Of a DNA stretch of 64,000 nucleotides, positions 24,045 to 32,080 are shown piece by piece. How positions within the stretch are numbered: position 1 is the first letter of the stretch; each line of letters starts with the position of its first letter. The notes below the pieces were generated by a model. That model was given only the letters and a program-made list of their open reading frames with translations. It made no database searches and had not been told where the DNA came from. The position numbers and the translations under genes were made by a program. Location of the stretch: positions 1 to 64,000 of the IMG/VR virus record IMGVR_UViG_3300032296_003307; one strand, written 5' to 3'. The DNA is from a virus.

Positions 24045-24506
24045 ATGAGAAAATCTGATTTAAAAAACGAAATCAAAGAATATATCTACGAAATATTATC
24101 TGAAGTAACAATGGTTGGTCCTGATACAGAACTTTCTGATATCCCTTCTATAGCCAAATCAGAAAAAACAAATCCAACAACAGTTAAAGCAGCAATTGAT
24201 CAAGCTAAAAAAACAAAACAAGCAGTTGCTGTAGCTGAATCTGATGATGAAGATAGAGAACCTACCAAAGCAGAATTAGCAAAAGAAAAAGTAAAAACTG
24301 TTTCTAAATTCAAAATCCCAAACTCTGAATTTGAAGATTTTAAAACTAAACTTAAAACTTTAGTTAAGAAAATCAAAGCAATGGAATCAGGTGAAGAAAA
24401 AACCAAAAAGATGGCCGCTTTAAAACAATTCATTAAAAAACCAGAACTGGTTAAAGCATTCAAAGAAAGAGACGTTCAAATTGATACTGACGGATTAGTC
24501 GGTTAA
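24045..24506 (+). CDS. Lys-rich protein with leader
   Basis: About 153 residues from ATG 24045; an upstream start at 24030 lies before the box and adds MIFII, so it is rejected. MRKSDLKNEIKEYIYEILSEVT carries Ile-x-Glu and Leu-x-Glu sites. The remainder is Lys/Glu-rich and helical, with no enzyme motif. Last of the continuous leader-bearing block. Confidence 0.5.
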   Translation: MRKSDLKNEIKEYIYEILSEVTMVGPDTELSDIPSIAKSEKTNPTTVKAAIDQAKKTKQAVAVAESDDEDREPTKAELAKEKVKTVSKFKIPNSEFEDFKTKLKTLVKKIKAMESGEEKTKKMAALKQFIKKPELVKAFKERDVQIDTDGLVG

Positions 24507-24512
24507 TATTAT

Positions 24513-25076
24513 ATGAAAAAAGGGTTTCCTTATTTAGTAATAGCAATATTAATTGCTGTAATCATTTGGCTTACTAAATGTAACGGTGATACTATTGTTA
24601 CTAAAATAGATACCCAAACCACAATAAAATATAAGTGGGATACTTTTACTAAAAAGGAAACTGTTTATAAACCCAAATGGGAAAAAATTTATTTAACAGA
24701 TACTATTCATGATTCAATTCCTGTATATCAAGTTTTACCTTTTGTATTAACAAAAGATTCAATGATTATAAAAAATGATTCTACAGAAATTAAAGTAAAA
24801 TATGAAATAGTTAGTGAAAATCCTTTATATAAAATAGATAAAAGTATAAATTACAAAATTAGATACAAAGAAATTGAAAAAATAATAACAAAAGAGGTTG
24901 TTAGAAAACATGCCCTTTTTGCTGGTCCTTCAGTAGGTGTAGGTAAAACAAGTTATATTTCCTTAGATGGTTTATATGAAAGAAAAGGTAAAATCATCTA
25001 TAGAGCAGGAGTAGGAGTCAATACTCGTTTTGAACCTATGCTTAAGGCAGGGGTGTATTGGCAAATCTCCAAATAA
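24513..25076 (+). CDS. Membrane-anchored protein, possible spanin-like
   Basis: A 187-residue protein with a single N-terminal hydrophobic segment (residues 5-20, YLVIAILIAVIIWLT) ending in TKCNGD, then a long polar, probably helical/extended periplasmic part. The last 55 residues (GPSVGVGKTSY, LDGLYERKGKII, AGVYWQIS) look like short beta strands. The arrangement of anchor, extended stalk and membrane-interacting end would suit an envelope-spanning lysis protein, but no spanin signature is certain. It abuts the terminase gene. Confidence 0.35.
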   Translation: MKKGFPYLVIAILIAVIIWLTKCNGDTIVTKIDTQTTIKYKWDTFTKKETVYKPKWEKIYLTDTIHDSIPVYQVLPFVLTKDSMIIKNDSTEIKVKYEIVSENPLYKIDKSINYKIRYKEIEKIITKEVVRKHALFAGPSVGVGKTSYISLDGLYERKGKIIYRAGVGVNTRFEPMLKAGVYWQISK

Positions 25077-25077
25077 T

Positions 25078-26646
25078 ATGAGTCAAGATCTAAGACAAAT
25101 AATCAGAGAAGAATATCTAAAGTGCGCTCAAGATCCAGCCCACTTTATGAAAAAATATTGCCACATACAACACCCTCAACGTGGCAGAGTAATATTCAAT
25201 TTATACCCCTTTCAGGAAAAAACATTACGTTTATTTAGAGATAATCCATATTCAATTGTATTAAAATCTCGTCAGTTAGGTATTTCAACATTAGCCGCAG
25301 GTTATTCTTTATGGTTAATGTTATTCCATAAAGACAAAAACGTACTTTGTATTGCAACTAAACAAGAAACAGCTCGTAACATGGTTACGAAGGTTAAGTT
25401 TATGTTTGATAATTTACCTTCTTGGTTAAAAATAAATGCTGAGGAAAACAATAAATTATCATTACGATTAAGTAATGGTTCACAAATTAAAGCCACCTCA
25501 GCAAGTTCAGATGCTGGTCGTTCAGAAGCAGTATCTTTGTTGATAGTCGATGAGGCAGCATTTATTGAACAAATTGGTGAAATTTGGGCTTCTGCTCAAC
25601 AAACATTAGCAACTGGTGGTGGTGCAATTGTATTATCAACTCCTTATGGTACCGGTAACTGGTTCCACAAAACTTGGGTTTCAGCAGAAAATGCTGAAAA
25701 TGATTTTTTACCAATTAAATTACCTTGGTATGTTCACCCTGAACGAGATGAAAATTGGAGAAAACGTCAAGATGAATTATTAGGAGATCCTAGATTAGCA
25801 GCACAAGAATGTGATTGCGATTTTAGTACTTCAGGTGATGTTGTATTTTATCCTGAATGGGTAGATTTTATAAAACAAACAACTATTAAAGATCCATTAG
25901 AGCGAAGAGGTGCTGACCAAAATTTATGGGTTTGGGAACCAGCAGATTACACTAGAGAATATATGATAGTAGCTGACGTAGCTAGAGGTGATGGTAAAGA
26001 CTCCTCAGCATGTCATGTTATTGATATAGCAACTAATACACAAGTTGCCGAATATAGAGGACAATTACCTCCTAAAGAATTTGGTTTCTTTTTAGTTGGG
26101 TTAGCCTCCGAATACAACAATGCAATGTTAGTAGTTGAAAATGCCTCTGTTGGTTGGGCTACTTTAGATGCTATTATTGAAAGAGGTTATCGTAACTTAT
26201 ATCATTCACCAAAATCAGACCAATTAACTGCCGAATCATACCTAAGAGTATTTGAAGGCAGTTCAGATATGACTCCTGGTTTTACAATGTCTTTAAGAAC
26301 AAGACCATTAGTAGTAAATAAATTTAGAGAATATGTTGGTGATCGTTCTGTAACAATTCGTTCAAAACGATTGTTAGAGGAAATGAAAGTATTTGTTTGG
26401 AAAAATGGTAGACCAGAAGCTCAAACAGGATACAACGATGATTTGGTAATGAGTTTTGGTATAGGAATGTATTTGAGAGATACTTCTTTAAAATTCCAAC
26501 AACTTTCTCATGATATGACTCGCGCTACACTTGGAAGTATGAAAAAAGTCACGTATACTGGTGCATACGGTACCAACCAAAATAAAAATCCTTTTCAAGT
26601 AGAAAATCCATATGGTGGATTTGAGGACATTAGTTGGATATTGTAA
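25078..26646 (+). CDS. Terminase large subunit (T4 gp17-like)
   Basis: About 522 residues from ATG 25078; the longer frame from 25030 overlaps the upstream gene. It pumps DNA into the prohead. The ATPase has a Walker A-like LKSRQLGIST (around residues 62-72) and Walker B LLIVDEAAF, followed by STPYGTGN. The nuclease half has MIVADVARGDGKDSS, VVENASVG and a late GYNDDLVMS with metal-binding Asp. Portal follows immediately. No separate small subunit gene is recognised in the window. Confidence 0.92.
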   Translation: MSQDLRQIIREEYLKCAQDPAHFMKKYCHIQHPQRGRVIFNLYPFQEKTLRLFRDNPYSIVLKSRQLGISTLAAGYSLWLMLFHKDKNVLCIATKQETARNMVTKVKFMFDNLPSWLKINAEENNKLSLRLSNGSQIKATSASSDAGRSEAVSLLIVDEAAFIEQIGEIWASAQQTLATGGGAIVLSTPYGTGNWFHKTWVSAENAENDFLPIKLPWYVHPERDENWRKRQDELLGDPRLAAQECDCDFSTSGDVVFYPEWVDFIKQTTIKDPLERRGADQNLWVWEPADYTREYMIVADVARGDGKDSSACHVIDIATNTQVAEYRGQLPPKEFGFFLVGLASEYNNAMLVVENASVGWATLDAIIERGYRNLYHSPKSDQLTAESYLRVFEGSSDMTPGFTMSLRTRPLVVNKFREYVGDRSVTIRSKRLLEEMKVFVWKNGRPEAQTGYNDDLVMSFGIGMYLRDTSLKFQQLSHDMTRATLGSMKKVTYTGAYGTNQNKNPFQVENPYGGFEDISWIL

Positions 26647-26654
26647 TATTTATA
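26647..26654 (+). promoter_or_regulatory. TATTTATA box
   Basis: Located 19 nt before the portal ATG at 26674. Confidence 0.5.
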
Positions 26655-26673
26655 ATATATAATTTATTCTAAA

Positions 26674-28587
26674 ATGGCAGACAAAAATCTATTCTCCCGA
26701 TTACAACGACTGTTTTCAACAGACGTCATTATAAGAAATCAGGGAGGAAATGAATTAAAAGTTATGGACGTGGATTCAATCCAACGTTCAGGAGACATAG
26801 CAACAAACTCTTTAATGGATAGATACAATCGTTTGTATTCTCCAGCATCAACCTCTTTATTAGGAGCCCAATTAAATGTAAACTGGCAGTATCTAAGAAC
26901 CATGGTTTATTCAGATTATGATAACATGGATTATGATGCTATTGTTGCCTCCGCTCTTGATATTATTGCCGATGAATCTACTTTAAAAAATGATTTAGGT
27001 GAAGTATTACATATTAAATCTAGTGATGATGATATTCAACAAATACTTTATAACTTATTTTATGATGTATTAAATATTGAATTTAATTTATGGAGTTGGA
27101 TTCGCCAAATGTGTAAATATGGTGACTTTTTCTTAAAACTAGAAATTGCTGAAAAATATGGTGTTTATAATGTAATTCCTTACACTGCTTTCCATATTGA
27201 AAGACAAGAAAATTACGATAAAGAACATCCAAATGCTGTAAGATTTAAATATTCACCAGAAGGTATTTATGCTGGTGGTTCAGGATATTATGGAACTCCT
27301 GTATTAGGAACTTTTAATAATAACGAAAACCAACCAGGTATTTTCTTTGACAACTATGAAATGGCTCACTTTAGATTGTTAACAGATGTTAACTATCTTC
27401 CTTATGGTCGTTCATATTTGGAACCAGCTCGTCGTATTTTTAAACAATATGTGTTAATGGAAGATGCTATGTTGATTCATAGAATTTCTCGTAGCCCAGA
27501 TCGTCGTATTTTCTATATTAACGTTGGTTCTATTCCTCCTAATGAGGTAGAAAATTTCATGCAGAAAACTATTTCTACAATGAAACGTACTCCTTTAATG
27601 GATAACCAAACAGGTGATTATAATTTAAAGTATAATATGCAAAACTTATTGGAAGACTTTTATATTCCAATTCGTGGTAATGATGTATCAACTAAAATTG
27701 AAACTACACCTGGTTTACAATATGATGGTATTCAAGATGTTACTTACTTAAGAGATAAATTATTTGCTGCCCTTAAAGTTCCTAAAGCATTTATGGGTTA
27801 TGAAAAAGATTTAACTGGTAAAGCAACATTAGCAGCCGAAGATATTCGTTTTGCTCGTACAATCAACAGAATACAAAGAATAACTCTATCAGAATTATAC
27901 AAAATTGCCTTAGTACATTTATATTCTCAGGGTTATACAGGTGAGCAATTAACTAATTTTGAATTAGAATTAACTACCCCATCAATTATCTATGACCAAG
28001 AAAAAATTGCCTTATTAACTCAAAAGGTAGACTTAGCTCAAAAGATTATGGATCTTAAAATATTACCTTCTGATTGGATTTATGATAATATATTCCACTT
28101 TAGTGAAGATCAATATGATGAGTATAGAGATCTAATTGTTGAAGACCAAAAACGTGCCTTTAGACAAAAACAAATTTCCGAAGAAGGAAATGATCCTAAA
28201 GTAACAGGTAAATCTTATGGTACACCACACGATTTAGCATCATTATATGGTAAAGGAAGAATGTATTCTGAACCTGAAAATGTACCTGTTGGTTATGGTG
28301 ATGATTTAAAATTAGGTCGTCCTGAAGAAAAATCAACTAATCGAAATACACAAGATGATAATTTTGGTAAAGATAGATTAGGTGCTAAGGGTATGAATGA
28401 TAAAGATAACGAAAATGAACAAGGAGGAATTAAACCAAACTATAAAGGAGGTTCACCCTTAGCTCTAGAGGCAAATCAAGTTTACCTTAAAAATAAAACT
28501 TTAATTGAGGGATTATTTAAAAATTCCACTCCTGAAAAAACAAACGAAGGAGAATCATTGTTAGATGAAAGTAAATTGAAGGAGTAA
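26674..28587 (+). CDS. Portal vertex protein (T4 gp20-like)
   Basis: A 637-residue protein that forms the dodecameric DNA entry ring. Characteristic segments include the N-terminal NVNWQYLRTMVYSDYDNMD, the central ISRSPDRRIFYINVG and GYEKDLTGKATLAAEDIRFARTI, all typical of the gp20 family. It is longer than T4 gp20 (about 520 residues) because of an extended Gly/Asn/Glu-rich C-terminus. Order terminase-portal-protease-scaffold-capsid is T4-like. Confidence 0.92.
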   Translation: MADKNLFSRLQRLFSTDVIIRNQGGNELKVMDVDSIQRSGDIATNSLMDRYNRLYSPASTSLLGAQLNVNWQYLRTMVYSDYDNMDYDAIVASALDIIADESTLKNDLGEVLHIKSSDDDIQQILYNLFYDVLNIEFNLWSWIRQMCKYGDFFLKLEIAEKYGVYNVIPYTAFHIERQENYDKEHPNAVRFKYSPEGIYAGGSGYYGTPVLGTFNNNENQPGIFFDNYEMAHFRLLTDVNYLPYGRSYLEPARRIFKQYVLMEDAMLIHRISRSPDRRIFYINVGSIPPNEVENFMQKTISTMKRTPLMDNQTGDYNLKYNMQNLLEDFYIPIRGNDVSTKIETTPGLQYDGIQDVTYLRDKLFAALKVPKAFMGYEKDLTGKATLAAEDIRFARTINRIQRITLSELYKIALVHLYSQGYTGEQLTNFELELTTPSIIYDQEKIALLTQKVDLAQKIMDLKILPSDWIYDNIFHFSEDQYDEYRDLIVEDQKRAFRQKQISEEGNDPKVTGKSYGTPHDLASLYGKGRMYSEPENVPVGYGDDLKLGRPEEKSTNRNTQDDNFGKDRLGAKGMNDKDNENEQGGIKPNYKGGSPLALEANQVYLKNKTLIEGLFKNSTPEKTNEGESLLDESKLKE

Positions 28588-28598
28588 GGATCTTTATA

Positions 28599-28606
28599 TA
28601 TTTATA
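28599..28606 (+). promoter_or_regulatory. TATTTATA box
   Basis: Located 15 nt before the ATG at 28622. Confidence 0.5.
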
Positions 28607-28621
28607 ACAAAATCTTTAGGG

Positions 28622-29479
28622 ATGAATATTAAACACTCTAAGTATAAAAATACGGGAATCTTGTTTGAGCTTTTAGTAAGACAAATTACCTCTGATACTT
28701 TATCAGGTAAAGATTCAAAAGCATCAAGTATCCTTAAAAAATACTTTGTAAAAACCGAGTTAGGTAGAGAATACAAATTGTATGAAACTCTTACCAAACA
28801 CAAAAACTTAACAGAAGGTAAAGCCGAGGTTGTAATTAATTCAGTTATTGAGTCCTCTAAACATTTGAATAGAGGAGCTTTAAAAAGACAAAAATACAAT
28901 CTGATTAAAGAAATTCAAAACCATTATAACTTGGAAGAGTTCTTTAAAACTAAATTACCTAACTACAAAACTCACGCTGCATTATATACGTTGATAGAGA
29001 TATATAACAGCGAAAACTTATCCAACCCCGACCAACTAATTTCAAACAAAATTGCTATTTTAGAAAGTTTAACAACCAAACAGGTTAATAAACAAAAGGT
29101 TGAGGATGATTTAATAACTGAGTTCCAATCTTACGATAAAGACTTACGTATTTTAACTTACAAAGTAATGTTGGAAAAATTCAATGGTAAATATTCTACA
29201 TTGAATGATAATCAAAAAATAGTATTAAAAGAATTCATTAATTCAGTAGATTCTACTCCAAAATTAAGAGACTTTTATAATACTAAAGTTACAGAAATTA
29301 AAGAAGAATTAAATAAGTTATATAAAAAAGTTACTGAAAAAGTAATTCAGATTAAATTAAATGAGGTTACTAATTTATTGACTCCATTAGGAAAAACATC
29401 TAATGTGGGTAATGATGATTTAGTAAATTTATTACAATATTACGAACTTTTAGAAGAACTTACAAAAGCAAATGGGTAA
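28622..29479 (+). CDS. Head-cluster protein of unknown function
   Basis: A 285-residue, mostly helical Lys/Glu/Asn/Leu-rich protein beginning MNIKHSKYKNTGILFELLVRQ. The start region looks conserved in marine T4-like phages at this position, from memory. No enzyme motif is visible. Position between portal and protease suggests a role in prohead assembly or as a head component. Overlaps the next gene by 8 nt. Confidence 0.55.
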   Translation: MNIKHSKYKNTGILFELLVRQITSDTLSGKDSKASSILKKYFVKTELGREYKLYETLTKHKNLTEGKAEVVINSVIESSKHLNRGALKRQKYNLIKEIQNHYNLEEFFKTKLPNYKTHAALYTLIEIYNSENLSNPDQLISNKIAILESLTTKQVNKQKVEDDLITEFQSYDKDLRILTYKVMLEKFNGKYSTLNDNQKIVLKEFINSVDSTPKLRDFYNTKVTEIKEELNKLYKKVTEKVIQIKLNEVTNLLTPLGKTSNVGNDDLVNLLQYYELLEELTKANG

Positions 29480-30410
29480 ATATAAATTCAAATTAAGCGA
29501 AGTTGATAGAAAAGTCCTTAAACCAAAGGATGTTGACCCTGCCTTAATTAAAAGAATAGAAGCCCAATACGGTCCTGTTGATATGGTAAATGACTTCTTC
29601 TCCAGTGACCTAAAAACTTATTTTAAAACAGACAGTATTAACCCAGAAACAGGCTCAATTAGTCATGAATTGATTCAATTGGCTTCTTTTACTGAAAGTT
29701 TTTCTAAATTATATTCTACTATACAAGCATTTAAAAACTTATTAACTTCCCCTGAAGGTAAAAACGATAAGGTAGTAAATGATACTTTAGTTAAATTAAA
29801 AGATCTTTTTAATGCTTATAGAACCTACCTTCGTAAATACTATCCTGACCAATATGAGGCTGTTAAATCACAATTGGATGAAATATCTTCAATAGCTTCA
29901 AATTCCTTTTTTACTTCCGGAGGTGAAGGTGAAAACCATACAGGTCCTTCTCCACGTAAATCTACTTACGGAGCTTATACACAAGCCGGATTCAAACCAG
30001 TAAAAGAAGGTCCTGGAGCAACATTAGGTCCTGGTCCTAAAGCTGGTCCTGAAGGTGTTAAAGACAATATGTATGTGAAGAAGTTCAAATACAAATTAGT
30101 TGACCAACCTGCCTTAAATAAAGCAGCCAAAGGAATTGAGGTTAAAAAATTATGGGAGGCAGAAGATATTGAACAGTTTTTAAATGACATGCAGATAAAT
30201 GATCCTAAAAAAAGAAAATTTGTTGCATCTCGTTTACTGGCTTTTGATTCATTAGAGGATAAATTAAATCAATTAGTTCCTATGATGCAACAAGCCAAAC
30301 ATAAAACTGTTGATTATTACAGAGAAAATCCTGAATCATATGAAATTGTTTATGGAACAGATTTAGCTCAAGAATACTTAAACGACTTATTACAATTATT
30401 TAAAGATTAA
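29472..30410 (+). CDS. Head protein with leader-like start and capsid-shared motif
   Basis: A 312-residue protein. It starts MGKYKFKLSE, a ten-residue leader ending in Leu-Ser-Glu. At residues 143-155 it has SNSFFTSGGEGEN, almost identical to SNSFYQSGGQGEN just after the predicted cleavage site of the major capsid protein. A Gly/Pro-rich linker follows at 178-195. The C-terminal part is helical. I infer a processed head component that contacts the same partner as the capsid arm. The family is not recognised. Confidence 0.5.
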   Translation: MGKYKFKLSEVDRKVLKPKDVDPALIKRIEAQYGPVDMVNDFFSSDLKTYFKTDSINPETGSISHELIQLASFTESFSKLYSTIQAFKNLLTSPEGKNDKVVNDTLVKLKDLFNAYRTYLRKYYPDQYEAVKSQLDEISSIASNSFFTSGGEGENHTGPSPRKSTYGAYTQAGFKPVKEGPGATLGPGPKAGPEGVKDNMYVKKFKYKLVDQPALNKAAKGIEVKKLWEAEDIEQFLNDMQINDPKKRKFVASRLLAFDSLEDKLNQLVPMMQQAKHKTVDYYRENPESYEIVYGTDLAQEYLNDLLQLFKD

Positions 30411-30413
30411 CAT

Positions 30414-30641
30414 ATGGCAAATATACCAGTAAACCCACTAGGAGTAGTAACAACAACATCAATAACAGGTAGTTTCGCAGGCTTTACAGTAGTGTCAGGT
30501 TCTGCCACTATTACAGGCTTAAAAGATGCTAACGGAGGAGAATTAACAACTACTGACTGGGTTATTCCAGCAGGATTCACTATTCCTATTTACGTAACAA
30601 GTGCTTCTCTTTCATCAGGAGCAATATTACTTTATCCTTAA
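30414..30641 (+). CDS. Small head-cluster protein
   Basis: A 75-residue Thr/Ser/Gly/Ile-rich, beta-type protein beginning MANIPVNPLGVV. No Cys and few charges. Size and position near the capsid genes suggest a small structural or decoration protein, but nothing in the sequence proves it. Confidence 0.45.
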   Translation: MANIPVNPLGVVTTTSITGSFAGFTVVSGSATITGLKDANGGELTTTDWVIPAGFTIPIYVTSASLSSGAILLYP

Positions 30642-30649
30642 TATTTATA
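30642..30649 (+). promoter_or_regulatory. TATTTATA box
   Basis: Located 4 nt before the ATG at 30654, inside AATATTTATAACAAA, and overlapping the previous stop codon region. Confidence 0.55.
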
Positions 30650-30653
30650 ACAA

Positions 30654-31268
30654 ATGGAAAAAACATTGCAACAACAATACATCCTTATTAAAGAAGGAAA
30701 AGGAAACAAAGATGACTTTTTAAAAAGTGCTCGTCGTGTATTTCCTGAATACATTTCTCCTTTAACTGACTACAAAACAGCAGTTCATATTCTAAAAGGT
30801 AAAAGTGTTTTATCTGAGGGTGTAGGAGGAATAGCTACCCAAAACCCAAACAAACCAGATTGGTTTAAAATTTTTAACGAAAACTTGAAAGAAGCCGTTG
30901 GTGTTAAAGATAAAAAAGAATACGGTGACCAAAACACATTTGAAAAAATTGATAAAGATGTAGCTAAAGCCTTAGAAAGCAACTTTGATAATAAAGATCC
31001 TAAAAACATAGATAATGTTTATGGTCAATCATTTTTGTTAGGTTACTACACCGAAATGAAAGATCCTAAAAATGCTGATAAAACAGTTGATGAATTAAAA
31101 GCCATTGTTTTAAAAAACATGGATAAAGACATTAACTACTATCACACAGAAGCATCTTTTGGTGTTAAAGGAATCGGATACACTAAAGAAGCACCAGGAT
31201 TAGGTGAGCCAAAAGCACCAAAAGGCAAATACAAATCCTCAGGATACGGTGATTTAGATAAAAAATAA
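30654..31268 (+). CDS. Internal-head-protein-like protein with leader
   Basis: A 204-residue protein. MEKTLQQQYILIKEGKG has an Ile-Lys-Glu-Gly site at Glu14. Later sites VLSEGVGG and NLKEAVG are similar. A conserved SARRVFPEYI segment lies near residue 27. The rest is Lys/Asp-rich. It stands 1 nt from the protease gene. A protein of this type sits next to gene 21 in other marine T4-like phages, from memory. I infer a processed core protein. Confidence 0.5.
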   Translation: MEKTLQQQYILIKEGKGNKDDFLKSARRVFPEYISPLTDYKTAVHILKGKSVLSEGVGGIATQNPNKPDWFKIFNENLKEAVGVKDKKEYGDQNTFEKIDKDVAKALESNFDNKDPKNIDNVYGQSFLLGYYTEMKDPKNADKTVDELKAIVLKNMDKDINYYHTEASFGVKGIGYTKEAPGLGEPKAPKGKYKSSGYGDLDKK

Positions 31269-31269
31269 A

Positions 31270-31872
31270 ATGAAACAAGTATTAATTGAAACCATACCAT
31301 TTACAGTCTCACGTGAACAATTACACGAGGGTCTTAAAGCATCTTCAGGCAATCCTTTGGTTGAAGGAATACTTGCTACAGCCGAGGTAAAAAATGGTAA
31401 TGGTCGTTATTATCCAAAAGAGTTATGGGAAAGAGAAATTGACAAGTATCAACAAATGATTGATAGTAATACTTCAACAGGTGAGCTAGATCACCCTGAT
31501 TCCTCAATTATCTCTTTAAAAAATGTTTCTCACATCATCAGAAAATGCTGGTGGGATGGTGATAAAGTAATGGGTAAAATAGAAATTTTACCTACAGTGT
31601 CAGGCAACATATTAAAAGCCCTTATTGATAATGGAGTTACAGTAGGTGTATCCTCTAGAGGAATGGGTTCTCTAAAACAAATTGGAGAAACATTAGAGGT
31701 ACAAGATGATTTTGAATTATTGTGTTGGGACTTTGTATCAACACCTTCAAATCCAGGTTCATATATGACATTGGTTAAAGAAGGTAAAGAAGTTCAAGCA
31801 TACAAATATGGTAAAGTAAATTCTTTACTAACTGAGATCCTTTGTGCAAACGGATCTTGCCCAATATTTTAA
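31270..31872 (+). CDS. Prohead protease (T4 gp21-like)
   Basis: A 200-residue serine protease of the herpes/HK97-type assemblin fold that matures the prohead. Catalytic His is in STGELDHPD (about residue 76) and Ser in VTVGVSSRGMG (about residue 128), separated as in gp21. KNGNGRYYPKELWE near residue 40 is also typical. T4 gp21 cleaves after Glu in Leu/Ile-x-Glu; candidate substrates here are the scaffold, the capsid N-terminus and about 20 leader-bearing proteins. Followed by a terminator. Confidence 0.9.
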   Translation: MKQVLIETIPFTVSREQLHEGLKASSGNPLVEGILATAEVKNGNGRYYPKELWEREIDKYQQMIDSNTSTGELDHPDSSIISLKNVSHIIRKCWWDGDKVMGKIEILPTVSGNILKALIDNGVTVGVSSRGMGSLKQIGETLEVQDDFELLCWDFVSTPSNPGSYMTLVKEGKEVQAYKYGKVNSLLTEILCANGSCPIF

Positions 31873-31901
31873 CCCCCTCCTTGGATAGTATCCCTGGACC
31901 G

Positions 31902-31931
31902 ACCCTCCCCTAAAAAGGAGGGTTTCATTTT
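31902..31931 (+). terminator. Intrinsic terminator after prohead protease
   Basis: Stem ACCCTCC / GGAGGGT (31902-31908, 31917-31923), 8-nt loop, followed by TTCATTTT. Lies in the 208-nt gap before the scaffold gene. Confidence 0.75.
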
Positions 31932-31957
31932 GCGACCTTTAGAAATTCCCATATATG

Positions 31958-31965
31958 TATATTTG
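31958..31965 (+). promoter_or_regulatory. Putative TAnnTTTG promoter element for scaffold/capsid
   Basis: TATATTTG is an exact match to the Bacteroidota -7 consensus. A TTTG lies at 31929-31932, but its distance (25 nt) is longer than usual. Between here and the scaffold ATG, two hairpins occur: GCGAT/ATCGC (31971-31986) and TACGCTT/AAGCGTA (32007-32041). The implied transcript would have a structured leader of about 110 nt. Confidence 0.35.
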
Positions 31966-32080
31966 AATATGCGATCTCTATATCGCATTTATTGAAAATA
32001 TTCTATTACGCTTCGACCTTCGTCAGTCATCAATAAGCGTACTTCCAACAAAAATTATTTGAGGACAAAAACCAAACAAA

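Noticed and set aside
25030-25077. Upstream extension of the terminase gene
   Set aside because: It lies inside the preceding gene; ATG 25078 follows its stop codon by one base.
30642-30649. Reading the TATTTATA box as a T4 late promoter for - strand genes
   Set aside because: TATAAATA would then face away from the adjacent start codons, and there are no - strand genes to serve. The fixed + orientation next to ATGs favours a + strand element.
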